64,000 nt of DNA from Leishmania mexicana MHOM/GT/2001/U1103 (lineage: Eukaryota; Euglenozoa; Kinetoplastea; Trypanosomatida; Trypanosomatidae), in assembly GCF_000234665.1 (NCBI RefSeq), contig NC_018321.1, forward strand, positions 472,594 to 536,593, written 5' to 3'. The position numbers and the translations under genes were made by a program. The notes below the pieces were generated by a model. The model worked only from the letters and a program-made list of their open reading frames with translations, did no database searches and had not been told where the DNA came from. This document shows positions 26,687 through 37,341 of this stretch, in pieces. Within the stretch, counting starts at the first letter, position 1. Each line of letters begins with the position of its first letter.

Positions 26687-28794
26687 GCTGTCCCTGGTGG
26701 AGCACAGCCAGACACACACACACACACGTATACATGCAGACATGTCAGGCGTCGTCAGGCAGCCTTGGGGCATGTAGATGCTGGGAGGTGGGAGGTGGAG
26801 AGGGTAAGGGGGGGGGGGCGCATCATCTGTTGTGGTGAACACCGCCGCCACGCGCACAGGCATGCAGACGTGCGTGCGCATCTTTCTCCACCCTTTCTTC
26901 CCTAAAGCATCACCGAGTTGCACCACTGAGCTCTTCAGACTCCCCGTGCGGAGCATCACCACATCATATTACGGGGACACCACGGCTTGGTGCGACTCAG
27001 GGGAACATCATGGAACATAGGCAGAACATGCAGGGTCTTCGAGGACTCTGACCCAAAGCTGGCCAGCGTCCTTCTCGAGCTCATGCAGCATGCACCTAGC
27101 CCCCCCTCCCCCCGTTGCCTGCCCGACAGACATCACCACTTCCGTCCCCTCGAGCAGCACCCTGGACGCGGCCAGCTCGGATCAGGCCATGCGGTTCACC
27201 GGGGGTCTCCGTCTGGCGCCGATCGCGCCGCACGTACCCAAAGAAGGGACGAGCAAGGACAAGATGAGCCGATAGGACGCATAGCTCCGACTCGTCGTCT
27301 AGGCCGGTCCTTTCCATGACGACGAGGATGATATCCGTGACGCAACGGAGGCCAGGTGAGCTGTCGTTGCGGAATGCGTCTCTTCGCCGACTGGTTCCTG
27401 GGTGGGGTACGGAACACACGTTGGCTTCGCCTAATTCGAACAAGAGAGCCGCGGCGGCCGCAACGCTGATTCCGTTTTGGCTGCACCCCCTCCCTCTTAT
27501 TTCAGCTGAACGAGCGGGCATGGTGGGCGGGTGAACGGCTTGTGTGTGGGGTGTTGCATGCCCCCTCTCAGTGCTCGCGTCTCCCGCTCTCGATGCCGCT
27601 GCGCTTGAATGGGGTCCACCCCACCTTCCCCCACCGCCGACACTCGCAGGAACTCTGACAATCTTCTCAACCCCCCCTCCCCCCTCGACACAAAAACAGA
27701 TGAGCAAAGCGCGGCTATTCTGTGAAGGTGGCGTGCGCGCTGGTGTGGTCCGCCACGGACTGGAACACCATCCTACAAGCACGGGGGAAATGTGGGGGGG
27801 GGGGAAGAGGCAAGGGACGCATGTGAAGCCCTTTAAGGAAGCCCCCTTTTTTTGAGGGAGGGGTGTGCTTGCTCGTATATGAGCACGAGCTGGGTGTTGC
27901 TGTCCGGCTTCGCGCGGCCCGGCAGCTCTTCCTCTTCCCCCTCCTCCTCCCCACTGAGGCAATGCTGCTGGAGTAGCGATAGACACGCTGGCCCTGACCC
28001 CCTCCATTCTCGCTGACGCCGTTGTGCAGGACCTCCTCGCTACACGCGTCCGCCGTTCAAGCTCGAATCCTCATATCCCCCCCCCTCTTCTGCAGCCAGG
28101 GGCGTTCGCGGCGCCGATTCAGGCACCACCGCGACGACCACCTCCCCCTTCCCTCCCCCTGCACCGTATCTTCCTCGCAGCTCTCCTTGTCGAGGGGCCG
28201 CCATCGGGCTCCGTACAGGCACCTGCGCAGGCCCGTCGGTGCCGCAGCCGCCTTCCTACTATTTCTCTCTCCTTCCTGTTTTGCCCCCCACCTGAGAGCC
28301 ACCTAGGCTACCTGGCCAGCGCACGCACGCAGGCACGCGTGCCGTACCCCCTCGTCCCCCCCTCACCTCCCCAGACCTTCTCCCTTGCTGTTTGAACCCT
28401 GCGCCCTTCACCGTCGACCCCCTACAGAGGCCCCTCCCCTTCCCGCTTCTCGCGCTTGCTGCACCTCCCATACCATCCATCACGCACGTCTTCCTCCTAT
28501 AGGGCCCATCTGCATGGTGCGTGTAGGGGGTGGGGCGTGCGCACGGCTGCCACTCCTGTAGACGCTTGTCCTCCTCTATCGATGCACATCGGCCCCTTCC
28601 ACTGCCTCACCCTTGGTCCTCCTCTCTTGGGTTGCGGCATCCCTTGTGCCTCGTGCGCGCGGCTGCCGTGATCTCCTCTTCGCCACCCTGACACGGCACC
28701 GAAAATGGCGAGAACTCAAATCCTTGCCCCCGATACCCTCCCCTCTTCTTCCGAACGAGAGACGCTTTGGCGTGGCACCCGGTGCTCAACGCAC
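26687..28794 (+). other. long intergenic region downstream of hydrolase 3
   Basis: No intact gene is supported. It has G runs at about 26809-26818 and 27796-27805. A patch at about 26980-27440 is more mixed in composition than its surroundings and could be further repeat debris, but I could not match it to anything. Confidence 0.45.
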
Positions 28795-29560
28795 CGCGTG
28801 AAGCGAGGCGCGGCTGGCCCATTTTCCTGGAGGTCTTGCCAGGTGCGGGCCCGCTGCTGAGCGTGGTGGGGCTGCTCGGCACGCACTCCCCCCGGCTTGC
28901 GCTACGCCGGCGACCTGACGCTCCGCCGGGACGGCGAGCAGCAGCAGGTGGCCCGTCATCTGGGGACTGGCTCTTTGACTTGCCTCGTGCAGCGGACGAC
29001 CCACTCCTGGCGCTGCTCCATGCCTGCCATGTGGCGACTATGAAGCTTGAGGCTGCGCGTGTGCGACCAGGCGTCTGGCGCGGTGACGCTGAATGGGCGA
29101 GCTGATGTGTGGATAGGCCGCATGCGGATTGCAGGCGCGTGTCGAGTCGTGAAGCAGGCAGCGGGGTCGGCGATTCTGGCGCCATGCCGGTTGAAGGTCA
29201 CTGTCACCCGTGACGAAGCTGAGGTTGCCCCACCTCCCCTCTCCCGCAGGCAGGTGTGTACAGGAGTGGTTCACGACGGCGAGGCGGGCGTTGTGTGGCC
29301 TGGTGGGAAACAACCGCTCGGGAAGCGGCGCGCGGCGTCAGCTGAAAACGTGGCAGCGGATCAGTTGGGACGTGTCTTGCGACGGCTGTGGTTTAGGGCC
29401 GGCGGTCGTGATGGCTCCTGCTCATGTATTCTTGTGGTTTGTCGAAGGGGCGGGGCGGCTGTCCTCCAATGGGAGGTCACATTTTGTTGCTGGGTGGCCG
29501 ATCGCTGACCGCGTGTGTGAAGTGGGCAACACAGCAAGCCGCCATGACGGGCACGCGATG
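28795..29560 (+). mobile_element. degenerate ingi/L1Tc-type retroelement relic (DIRE-like)
   Basis: Broken reverse-transcriptase motifs appear in order but in different frames. V-L-P-G-A-G-P-L-L (28833-28859) resembles the G-V-P-Q-G-S-V-L-G-P-L-L block. L-R-Y-A-G-D-L-T-L (28897-28923, shifted frame) resembles the F/Y-A-D-D-L-T-L active site, with the first catalytic Asp changed to Gly. M-K-L-E-A-A-R-V-R-P-G-V-W (29040-29078, back in the first frame) resembles the M-x-V-N-x-x-K-T-x-x-x-L-F block. Spacing suits an L1Tc/ingi RT. At least two frameshifts, plus stops, rule out activity. Degenerate elements of this kind are the only ingi-clade copies reported from Leishmania. Boundaries are approximate. 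Confidence 0.5.
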
Positions 29561-30489
29561 GGGACGTGGCCCCACCGGCGCATGTGAGGCGCCTTTTCTT
29601 TGGGTTTTCTTGTCTGCCATCGCTGCGGCTCTCACGGGCTACCTCCACCGAGTCCTGCAGTCCACACGGAGCCACATCACTCCGTGACTCACCGTCCATA
29701 CGTGATTCAACACCCTGCTACGTAAATGTCAGCGAAACTCTCGCAGATGGGCCGGGCCGTGATCCTGTACACCAAGAGCGAAGGGGCACAACGGGCGACA
29801 CGGGGAGCTGAGACCAGAGTCTGGAAGCACAGGTGGCTCCGCACTCTTGTCAACACGCAAGCAGCGTTGTATAAGCGTATCCGATGCTCTTGAATGGCGC
29901 GCACTCTGCGCCTGCCGGTATGGCCACGGTGTTTACGCCGCGATGGCACGCACATCGCCCCACAAGCTGGACCGATGGCGACGACCAACATGCCGACTCG
30001 CTCCATGACATCGCTCTCACTTTCTTCCCTTCGTGTCTCCCCTTCCCCGTCCTTTTCTACGATGTCGACGAACAGGAAGCGTTCACCGCTCCCGCTGCCG
30101 CATTCTCTCCGCTTCTCAAGTCTGCGCGCGCCCGCCTTTCGCATCCTCCGGTGCGGGACGTTGCATCTCTTGGGCTCTCTTTCGTTTCGTTTTTCTTTTG
30201 TTTGCTCGTGTGCACTATCGCTATAACTTGCATCGCTGTGGTTCCGCTTGCCGTCGCCGCCCCCGCCGCCGACGTCTCGCCACACCACTTTTCCGGCGCC
30301 TGAGTTTGTGCGCCGCTGTCTGCTCTTCTTGCTTTAGTGTCCTTTGCAGTGATCGACCGTTTCCCCTCCCCCCTTCTCTCTCCCTCTCCCTCTTGTCAAG
30401 TGACTTATTCTGATTTTCTAATCCTTTCCGTCTGCTCGCGTCACCGTTTGTGTGTGACTGTGCGAAGGTGGGGTGGCACTCAAGCTCAC
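29561..30489 (+). other. intergenic region upstream of hydrolase 4
   Basis: No gene is supported. The left part may still contain retroelement debris. The right part becomes pyrimidine-rich. Confidence 0.45.
30361..30400 (+). promoter_or_regulatory. probable trans-splice acceptor for hydrolase 4
   Basis: A near-pure pyrimidine tract (30361-30395) is followed by AG at 30399-30400. The in-frame ATG at 30337 is upstream of it and would be spliced away, so the ATG at 30490 is taken as the start. Confidence 0.55.
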
Positions 30490-32862
30490 ATGTCTGCCAC
30501 GACGTTGTCTGCAGGAGTGCCGGCGCTGTCGGAAGACGCGGCAACCCCTTCTTATTCATCTTCCTCGCCCGCTCCTTGCGGCAATGCAGGTGCCCCGGGT
30601 GGTGTGGCTGGTGCCGCTGCCACCACCACGTTCGACGCACCCTGCCCAGACGGGGAGCCACGGCAGCGGAAGCTACCGCGCGTTCCACGTACACCAGAGA
30701 TGGTGGTGAAAGTGCGCGACTGCCCTATCTCCCGTACGGAGATAGAAATCTGCTATCAGTGCTTCGGCAACCCCGATGATGGACTGCCGGTGGTGCTGCT
30801 CATAGGCGGCCTCAACATGCAACTCACCGCGTGGGATGAGTCCTTCTGCGAATCCCTTGTGCGCGCCGGCTTCTACGTGATCCGCTACGACAACCGCGAT
30901 ATCGGGCATTCCACCAAGATCGAGAACTGTGGTAAGATCAAGGCGCCGATGCTGTTGCTGCCCGACCGCGCGGCTCAGTGGCTGGGCGAGGAGCTCCCTT
31001 ATCAGCTGGAGGACATGGCGGCAGACGCTTGGGCGCTTCTCGACGCGCTGCACATCCCATGCGCGCACTTATTCGGTATTAGCATGGGCGGCATGATTGC
31101 GCAGACGGCGGCGCTACAGGCGCCGGAGCGGACGATGAGTCTCACGAGTGTCATGTCGTCGACGAACGCGCCGGACCTTCCGCAGCCGGAGCTTTGGGTA
31201 AAGCTTTGGATGCTGCGCCGACCGCCGCGCAACTGCACCGTCGAGACGTTACTAGAGTTCCGCGTCCACTCGCTGCGCCGCCTCCTGCGCTACGCCTTGC
31301 CCCCCGACGGCGAGTACCTGAAGAGGCGGTTCTTGATCTCGCTGCAACGTAGCTCCTACGCGGCCGGGTTAGTGCGGCAGGCCGCCGCGATCCGCCGCGC
31401 CGCCGGTCGCGATGCACTGCTGCAGTGGCTGCACGTCCCCGCCCTTGTCGTGCATGGTGCGCAGGATGTTGTGGTGGCGCCGATGAACGGCTATCGGACG
31501 GCGACGATGCTGCCGTATGCGCGGTTGCTCGTGCTGAAAAGCATGGGCCACTATTTCCACCCGGCCTTCTTCTCGACCATTATATCAGCCTTTGTGGACA
31601 TGGCAGCCTCGACAGATCCTGCGAGGCGATACCTGGGCTCGGCGCTGCCTTCCGCGAGTGCGCAGGAGCTGCCGATAACGAGCGGCGATGGCGCCGACGG
31701 CCAGGGCGTGAGAGGGAAGTCAGGAGCTGTGGAGGCGGTGGGCTCTGGCGATGACGAGGACGAACCGTCTGCCGAGCCAGGCGACGCTGTCGATCCGAAG
31801 ACGCACATGATGGCCTCACTGGGCGAATACATTGTGCCAGTCGTCGCCGATGCTGAGTCTCCGATCGGAAAGGCGGTCTGCCGGTCGGTCATGGTGGCGG
31901 TACCGGGTGGCAACAGCAACCCTGCCGTCCCGGAGGCCGTCATTGTGGAGAATCTTTTTCAGCGTGATCCCTACGCAGCGGTGAGCGTGCCGACACCAGC
32001 CATCGTGAAGCGGCCTGCGCCGCCGTCGTCGCCAGAGTCGACACATCGGCGGACCGCAACTGCGGTACCCACGGGCGATGGACTGATGATTGGTTCGTTG
32101 CAGGATGCCAGCAGGAAAGTGCAGCCGTCGTCGTCCTGTGCTGCCAAGCTGCACTTATCTCCTCCTTTATCACCCATGGGGGGCGCTAAGCAGTTTGTGC
32201 TCTGCAGCCCCTCGTGCTGGCATGAGTTGGAGCCGTTCCCTCAGCGCAGCGCTGCTGCTGCTGCTGCTGTGGGCGGAGCTGGAACAGCGGAGATCAGCAG
32301 AGGTGGGGATCCTTTGGCTGAGAAGGCGGCGGAATGGTTCCCCGGCTCTTCCTCGTCAGTTGCCCTGGCTGCGGAGACGTCCACTTGCTCGGCCGGTAAA
32401 GGTGTCGGAGCGGTTGAGGCGCCGTCGTGGCAGCGACTTCCTAGCTTCCACCCAGTGGTGGTGGGGGTCACCCTGGAGGAGTACCTGCGCACGCACCCGA
32501 CAGTGCAAAAGGGCAGTGACATTATTCCTGCCACTGCTACGGACAGCACGGCGGTTGCCGGAGCTGGAAGGCCGAGCAAGACAGCTGTAGCAGTCAACGA
32601 AAACGTCGACACGACACTCTCCGTTACCGCGGCGAATACAGCAGCGGCGCCTCTTGATGCGATTTCGGCAGCTTCACCGATGGCGCCTGCTGTTGCGGGC
32701 ACCGGAGGCGGTGCGGGAACGGTGGAAGCCGCGTATGGTGAGTCAGCTTCCTTCTCCCCCGCGTCCAGCGTCCCATCGGAGGAGCGTCGCGCTGATGAAG
32801 CCTTCTTGCACTGCGAGGCGTCGCAAGACTTTGTCGCTGCAACCTCCTTCACTTCCCTGTGA
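30490..32862 (+). CDS. alpha/beta hydrolase 4 with ~410-residue C-terminal extension
   Basis: 790 aa from the ATG at 30490. A Ser/Ala-rich leader (1-65) precedes the hydrolase domain. Motifs are R-Y-D-N-R-D-I-G-H-S-T (132-142), Y-Q-L-E-D-M-A-A-D-A (171-180), elbow G-I-S-M-G with Ser198, acid Asp326 in H-G-A-Q-D, and His354 in S-M-G-H. From about residue 378 to the end is a poorly conserved Ala/Ser/Thr/Pro/Glu-rich extension, absent from the three sister genes. It contains an acidic patch (about 415-430), Ser-Pro sites and poly-Ala. It has no membrane segment and no recognisable domain. The catalytic domain looks complete. The tail may serve regulation or anchoring (inference). The gene is separated from hydrolase 3 by about 3.8 kb that includes a retroelement relic. 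Confidence 0.86.
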   Translation: MSATTLSAGVPALSEDAATPSYSSSSPAPCGNAGAPGGVAGAAATTTFDAPCPDGEPRQRKLPRVPRTPEMVVKVRDCPISRTEIEICYQCFGNPDDGLPVVLLIGGLNMQLTAWDESFCESLVRAGFYVIRYDNRDIGHSTKIENCGKIKAPMLLLPDRAAQWLGEELPYQLEDMAADAWALLDALHIPCAHLFGISMGGMIAQTAALQAPERTMSLTSVMSSTNAPDLPQPELWVKLWMLRRPPRNCTVETLLEFRVHSLRRLLRYALPPDGEYLKRRFLISLQRSSYAAGLVRQAAAIRRAAGRDALLQWLHVPALVVHGAQDVVVAPMNGYRTATMLPYARLLVLKSMGHYFHPAFFSTIISAFVDMAASTDPARRYLGSALPSASAQELPITSGDGADGQGVRGKSGAVEAVGSGDDEDEPSAEPGDAVDPKTHMMASLGEYIVPVVADAESPIGKAVCRSVMVAVPGGNSNPAVPEAVIVENLFQRDPYAAVSVPTPAIVKRPAPPSSPESTHRRTATAVPTGDGLMIGSLQDASRKVQPSSSCAAKLHLSPPLSPMGGAKQFVLCSPSCWHELEPFPQRSAAAAAAVGGAGTAEISRGGDPLAEKAAEWFPGSSSSVALAAETSTCSAGKGVGAVEAPSWQRLPSFHPVVVGVTLEEYLRTHPTVQKGSDIIPATATDSTAVAGAGRPSKTAVAVNENVDTTLSVTAANTAAAPLDAISAASPMAPAVAGTGGGAGTVEAAYGESASFSPASSVPSEERRADEAFLHCEASQDFVAATSFTSL

Positions 32863-34024
32863 GAGCGACGGTGGAGGAGGATGGGTGAGGGGAAGCGAAT
32901 CACTAGAAAGAGTGATGCCTTCGTGAGGAGGGAGAGGAGCGAGGGCGGGCGTGACGTACGCGCAATATGCGTGTGCCATGCCGCGCGAACGGGCGGCTGC
33001 GATAGTCCGTCTGATATTGAACATATGAACAAAAAAAAACGTTGCACACGCACCTGAACCCGTACGCGCAGATGCTGCGCACGAAGGGTGGAGGAGGAGG
33101 ACAGGCCTCGTGACTATATTCCCCCCCTCCTCTTGTAATGTGTGCACACTATTCGCTTTTCGATCGCTCTGTCTATGTGTGTGTGTGTGCCTGGGAGCCG
33201 ATTACGTATCAAAACTCGCCACGAGAGTGAGAGGCACCGGATCAGGAAGATCCGGAAAGTAGCAGCGACGGGTGAGGACGCACCGTAGGAGGGGGTCGCG
33301 CCACTCAACTCCGATGGTGCATAAGAATCAAGGCTGGCCTTGAGCCCAACCGCTGCCGAGTGGCAAACTGCGCATCGCCTGGTGGTTGACGCCACAGAAA
33401 GCACAGGAGCTGCAGCGCAAGCAGAAGGGAAATAGTGGCTCACTGTGCACGCGCCTGTGCTCATGTCTGCTGAAAGGGTTCGCCCGGAGTCTGCAACACG
33501 TTGCAGGCTCGGTGCGTCTGCCCGGCTTCTCCGCCATTCGTCCACCCCCTCTCTTCTCCTTTCTCTTTCCTGTGCTCGCCACTGTGATGGGTACTGGCAT
33601 TCGCTCGGGCCCTAATGCGCCGGTGCATGTGGCTGGCCCCCTTGTCGTTGTGTGTGCCTCCCTCGGGTATCCCTCCCACCACCACCACCGCCACCAACTC
33701 CCTCATTCAGCTCCATCGTCACGTGCATTGCCGCCGTCCTCTTCGCCTCTCGTGATAGCTACACCTCCGCGCGTTGTCTTGCCGTGTTTCTGCGCGCATG
33801 TGCGGCTGCCGCTGCTGCCAAACCCCGAAAACAGCGACACGTTTTCGATCTTTTCTTTTGCCTGTTTTTTTCTGAGGCGCACGCCGCCCTCTCCAGCCTC
33901 CGCACGCTCCGCGTTTCACCAGCACCCGCCCTTCCCTTCCCTTCCCTTCCCCTCTGCGTGCGGCCGTCAACACAGAAACAGCCACGGGCGGAGACGCCGT
34001 TGGTTCATGTAAGGGGGTGAGGGG
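32863..34024 (+). other. intergenic region
   Basis: No gene is supported. A mixed-composition patch (about 33190-33500) interrupts otherwise pyrimidine-rich DNA. An A run lies at about 33030-33038, and C- and T-rich tracts at about 33840-33960 precede the next gene. Confidence 0.5.
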
Positions 34025-36292
34025 ATGAATGCCAACGGTGATGATGCAGCCAACGCCGGGGCGCCTCGTCAAGGTCCACGTCGCGTTGAAGCGCCGCATG
34101 CTCAACAGGGTGCGGGGCCCACAGATGCAAGGGGATCGGATGCCTCAGCCGCGTCGCTAAAGACAGTGCCAGAATCGATGGTGGGTGTTCTGTCCCCACC
34201 GGCGCTCGTGCCGCTGCCAGCAACGGCGGCAAGTGCAAGCTCGCCGGAGATGAGCACGGCACCAACTTCCTTTCCTCTGACTACAGCGGCCCCCTCCGGC
34301 GCCTCGGACGGTAAGGCGGATGATAGTGGCGAAAACAGCGGTAGCGCTGGCGCTGCAACGCCGCAGCGAATTCGAACAGGCACGCAGGCGTGTGACCTCA
34401 ACACTCGCCACCGCGGCGGCTCCTCTGACCCGTTGCACCGTGCTCCGCACACCCTCTCAGCGGACAGGACGCCGCAGGAGCTCTTGCCCAACTTGGAGAG
34501 CGGCAGGGGCTTCTCCTCCATGTCTACCAGCGGTGATGCCACCTTGGCTTTCAGAGCCTGCCCGGGCACGGCCAGCTACTGCGCTGGCCCGGTCACGGGG
34601 CCACTGGAAATACCCTCTGCATCTACCGCGCTGACAGAGCGAGGACCTGCCTCAACGTTCCCTTCAGCATCGAGATCGTTGCTCTCCGCGCTGCACATCG
34701 CGAACACGTCCACGATTCCTGTCACTCCTTTCAGCGACACACGTGCCCGCCACGACACAGCTGCGGGGGGGACGCCAGTCATAGCGCCGGCAATCCACTT
34801 TAACGGACGGTCAGCAACACCGGAGCATAATCCGGAGCGGCAGCAGCGACCATGCCGCAGAGGCAGTCCGCAGCCCACGGCACAGGATGCGGGCGCAGCG
34901 GTGGTGCCTGACATGCGAGATCAACAGCGGCTATCGCAGATGCTGTACGGAAGTCCGCATCGAGAGCAGCGCCCCGGCCGCTTCCCCACATCGAGTCATG
35001 ACGCAGACGCCGCCGTGTCCCGGATGACGGACCACGTGTTCGTCAACGCGGATTTTTCCGCCATGCAACTCCTGCCGGAGCGACGGGTCGACTCGCCGAG
35101 CCACGACACAGAGGCCGGTGGCGGTGCCGGCAGATCCGGCACGGGGGTGCACCCACAGCAGCGGGAAAGCCGCAATGCGGAGTTGGCGGCAGACATCGGC
35201 TGGCACGATGTTGCCCATTTCACGTCCCTCTTCCGCATTGTTCGACCGGTGGCTGGCACATCGTCGACAGAGGCTGCTCTTCTTCAGCAGGTGCGCATCG
35301 CCACCTCTGAGGAGCGTCGCGTGCGCATGTTGTTCCACACTCGGCCGCGCATCCGGCTGAGGGAGCGTCCTCTGATTGTGACGAACGCGGTGTTCGACCG
35401 GCCAGGCTGGGTGCAGCCGCTGTGCCACCCTACTCTCTGGATACCGTGTGCGCGCAACACCATCTACTCGATACCGCTGAGCACAGTGATGCGGGCGCCA
35501 TGGGAACCGGACTTCTTTGCGTCAGCACAGCCAAGCGTTGCGTTCTTGGCTTCCGAGACGTTGGTGCTGCCCGGCGAGCAGCTGCGACGCGACCTCAGCG
35601 GGGCTGCCCATGACGGGCCGCGCGCATTGGGCTCCCCGTTCACGACCGCCATGCCGACTGCCCCTGCTTTCTACCACGTACCCCTCACGGCGCTGCCGCT
35701 GGCACAGTCAAGTGCGTACGATCGCCGTGCTGATAGGGAGCTCCTTCGCCGTATGAGAGTCTCGTCGTCGTTAAACCCGCTAAGCCGCATCGGTGAACGC
35801 GCGGCGGCGTACTCGCACAGGGAGCTGCTCATCCCCAGCATCGAGACGGCCAGCCGACCAATGCGGTTCGCCCACAACTGCAGCCACCTGCTGTACCGCT
35901 GCTTCTGTGTGCGGTGTGCCATCGCTTCCCAGATACAGGCACTGCAGGCGGACGCCGAGATGCGCGGCGCTAAGATGACACTGTTTCCGTCCTGCATCTG
36001 TCTGGGGGTGGAGTCCAAGTCGCGCACCGAAATCCTGTCCACGCTGTGTCTCCTCGACCTCTTCACGCTGGGCGCCCCGTTTGGTTGCTGCTGCTATCAT
36101 GGACTTGGCTCCGCCGTGTACGGGTGGCACCTGCGCTACATGCTGCGTGCACGGTATCGCATCTTTGCGTGGACGTCGATTGACCTACTCATCATGTGCT
36201 GCATCCCTGGTCTTGCGCTAGATCAGCAGGGGGCGGAGCTGTTGCTCAACGGTACCCCAGAGGCCACCATAGGACTGAAGTTTATGGCTTAG
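34025..36292 (+). CDS. PLAC8-like Cys-rich membrane protein with long disordered N-terminus
   Basis: 755 aa. Residues 1-380 are Ala/Ser/Pro/Thr-rich and probably disordered. Residues ~380-600 are more ordered but unrecognised, for example the R-P-L-I-V-T-N-A-V-F segment. Residues 615-755 are Cys-rich and hydrophobic. They include C-S-H-L-L-Y-R-C-F-C-V-R-C (619-631), F-P-S-C-I-C-L-G, a hydrophobic stretch ending A-P-F-G-C-C-C-Y-H, then H-L-R-Y-M-L-R-A-R-Y-R-I, then I-M-C-C-I-P-G-L-A-L-D-Q-Q-G-A-E-L. That order fits the PLAC8/Cys-rich-domain family: CC-rich segment, hydrophobic segment, L-R-x-x-Y-x-I, then a Cys-rich segment ending Q-x-x-x-E-L. PLAC8 proteins are membrane-associated, with roles in size control, metal handling or signalling. 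The match is by pattern and moderately secure. The function here is unknown. Confidence 0.6.
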   Translation: MNANGDDAANAGAPRQGPRRVEAPHAQQGAGPTDARGSDASAASLKTVPESMVGVLSPPALVPLPATAASASSPEMSTAPTSFPLTTAAPSGASDGKADDSGENSGSAGAATPQRIRTGTQACDLNTRHRGGSSDPLHRAPHTLSADRTPQELLPNLESGRGFSSMSTSGDATLAFRACPGTASYCAGPVTGPLEIPSASTALTERGPASTFPSASRSLLSALHIANTSTIPVTPFSDTRARHDTAAGGTPVIAPAIHFNGRSATPEHNPERQQRPCRRGSPQPTAQDAGAAVVPDMRDQQRLSQMLYGSPHREQRPGRFPTSSHDADAAVSRMTDHVFVNADFSAMQLLPERRVDSPSHDTEAGGGAGRSGTGVHPQQRESRNAELAADIGWHDVAHFTSLFRIVRPVAGTSSTEAALLQQVRIATSEERRVRMLFHTRPRIRLRERPLIVTNAVFDRPGWVQPLCHPTLWIPCARNTIYSIPLSTVMRAPWEPDFFASAQPSVAFLASETLVLPGEQLRRDLSGAAHDGPRALGSPFTTAMPTAPAFYHVPLTALPLAQSSAYDRRADRELLRRMRVSSSLNPLSRIGERAAAYSHRELLIPSIETASRPMRFAHNCSHLLYRCFCVRCAIASQIQALQADAEMRGAKMTLFPSCICLGVESKSRTEILSTLCLLDLFTLGAPFGCCCYHGLGSAVYGWHLRYMLRARYRIFAWTSIDLLIMCCIPGLALDQQGAELLLNGTPEATIGLKFMA

Positions 36293-37308
36293 TGCCCCCC
36301 CTCCCCAAACCCCCCGGAGGGAAGGGGGGAGCGCGAGCGGACGCGATCGTGTCCTGCTTTTCCCTTCCCCTCCTCTCGTGCAGTGCGCACCCGTACACGT
36401 GGATGCATGTGTGATCATCGAGAGGTGAGGCTCACCCTCCCCATAAGACAACGAAATGTGGGCAGTACTGCGGTGCCGCGTAGGATGATGGGGGTACACA
36501 GGTGCGTGCGCGAGGGTTGGGTGCTTCCGGGTGGGTCTTGGCATCACGCGTGGCGCCAGTGAGTGCCTTTAATAATGTCGAGAGGAGAAGCGCCGTGGTA
36601 AGGGTTAGAGAGAGCGAGGGAGAGGGAGGGGGGAGAGGAGGAAGGGGTGGTGCGTACTCAGACGTAAGGGTGATGTGTATGCGTTTCTGCCAGCGCTTCC
36701 GTCATCTCTCTCTCGCTCTCTCGTCTCTGCCTCCCGCGCTTCTTCTTCCTCTCCAAGCGTGTGTGTGTGTGGGGGGGGGAGGGGCTGGATGGAGGCACTG
36801 TTTAGGTCGTCGCCTTGGCTGGGCATAGCGCGATACCCCCCCTCCCTCACACACACACACGGCTGTTTCTCCCTTCCGTCTGTCTGCCTGTATATATGAA
36901 TGTATACCATCTGTGTGTTGCTGCACATTCGGTTCTGGTTTCTGCCGCTGTCGGCTCTCGCCGTCTTCGTTCATTGATCCGCTGGTGTGTGGCGGATGTC
37001 CTCATGGCGAATGGTTTCTTGCACGGTTGATCATGTTTTCCTTTGTGTGTGCGCGTGCGCGTGTGTCTGTCGGCGGGCCCGCAACCTGTGCTGCCCTTGG
37101 TCGGCCCCCCTCCCCCTCGGAACTGGCGCACTATGTAATAAGCTTTTCCTTCCTTGCCTCTATGCATGCGCGTGTGCGTGCGCGCTCTTTTCTTTCACGT
37201 TTTCGTTGCGGTTTTGCACCTCCCCCTCCCCCATCCCCCCACACACGTGCATACCCCCACGCTGCACCTCCTCGGTGTCGCCCTCTCTCTCTTTCTCTCT
37301 CGCTCACG

Positions 37309-37341
<33 letters not shown>

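Noticed and set aside
27096..28007. 303-codon minus-strand ORF
   Set aside because: Gly/Arg/Pro-rich composition from G- and C-runs, opposite to the direction of all genes.
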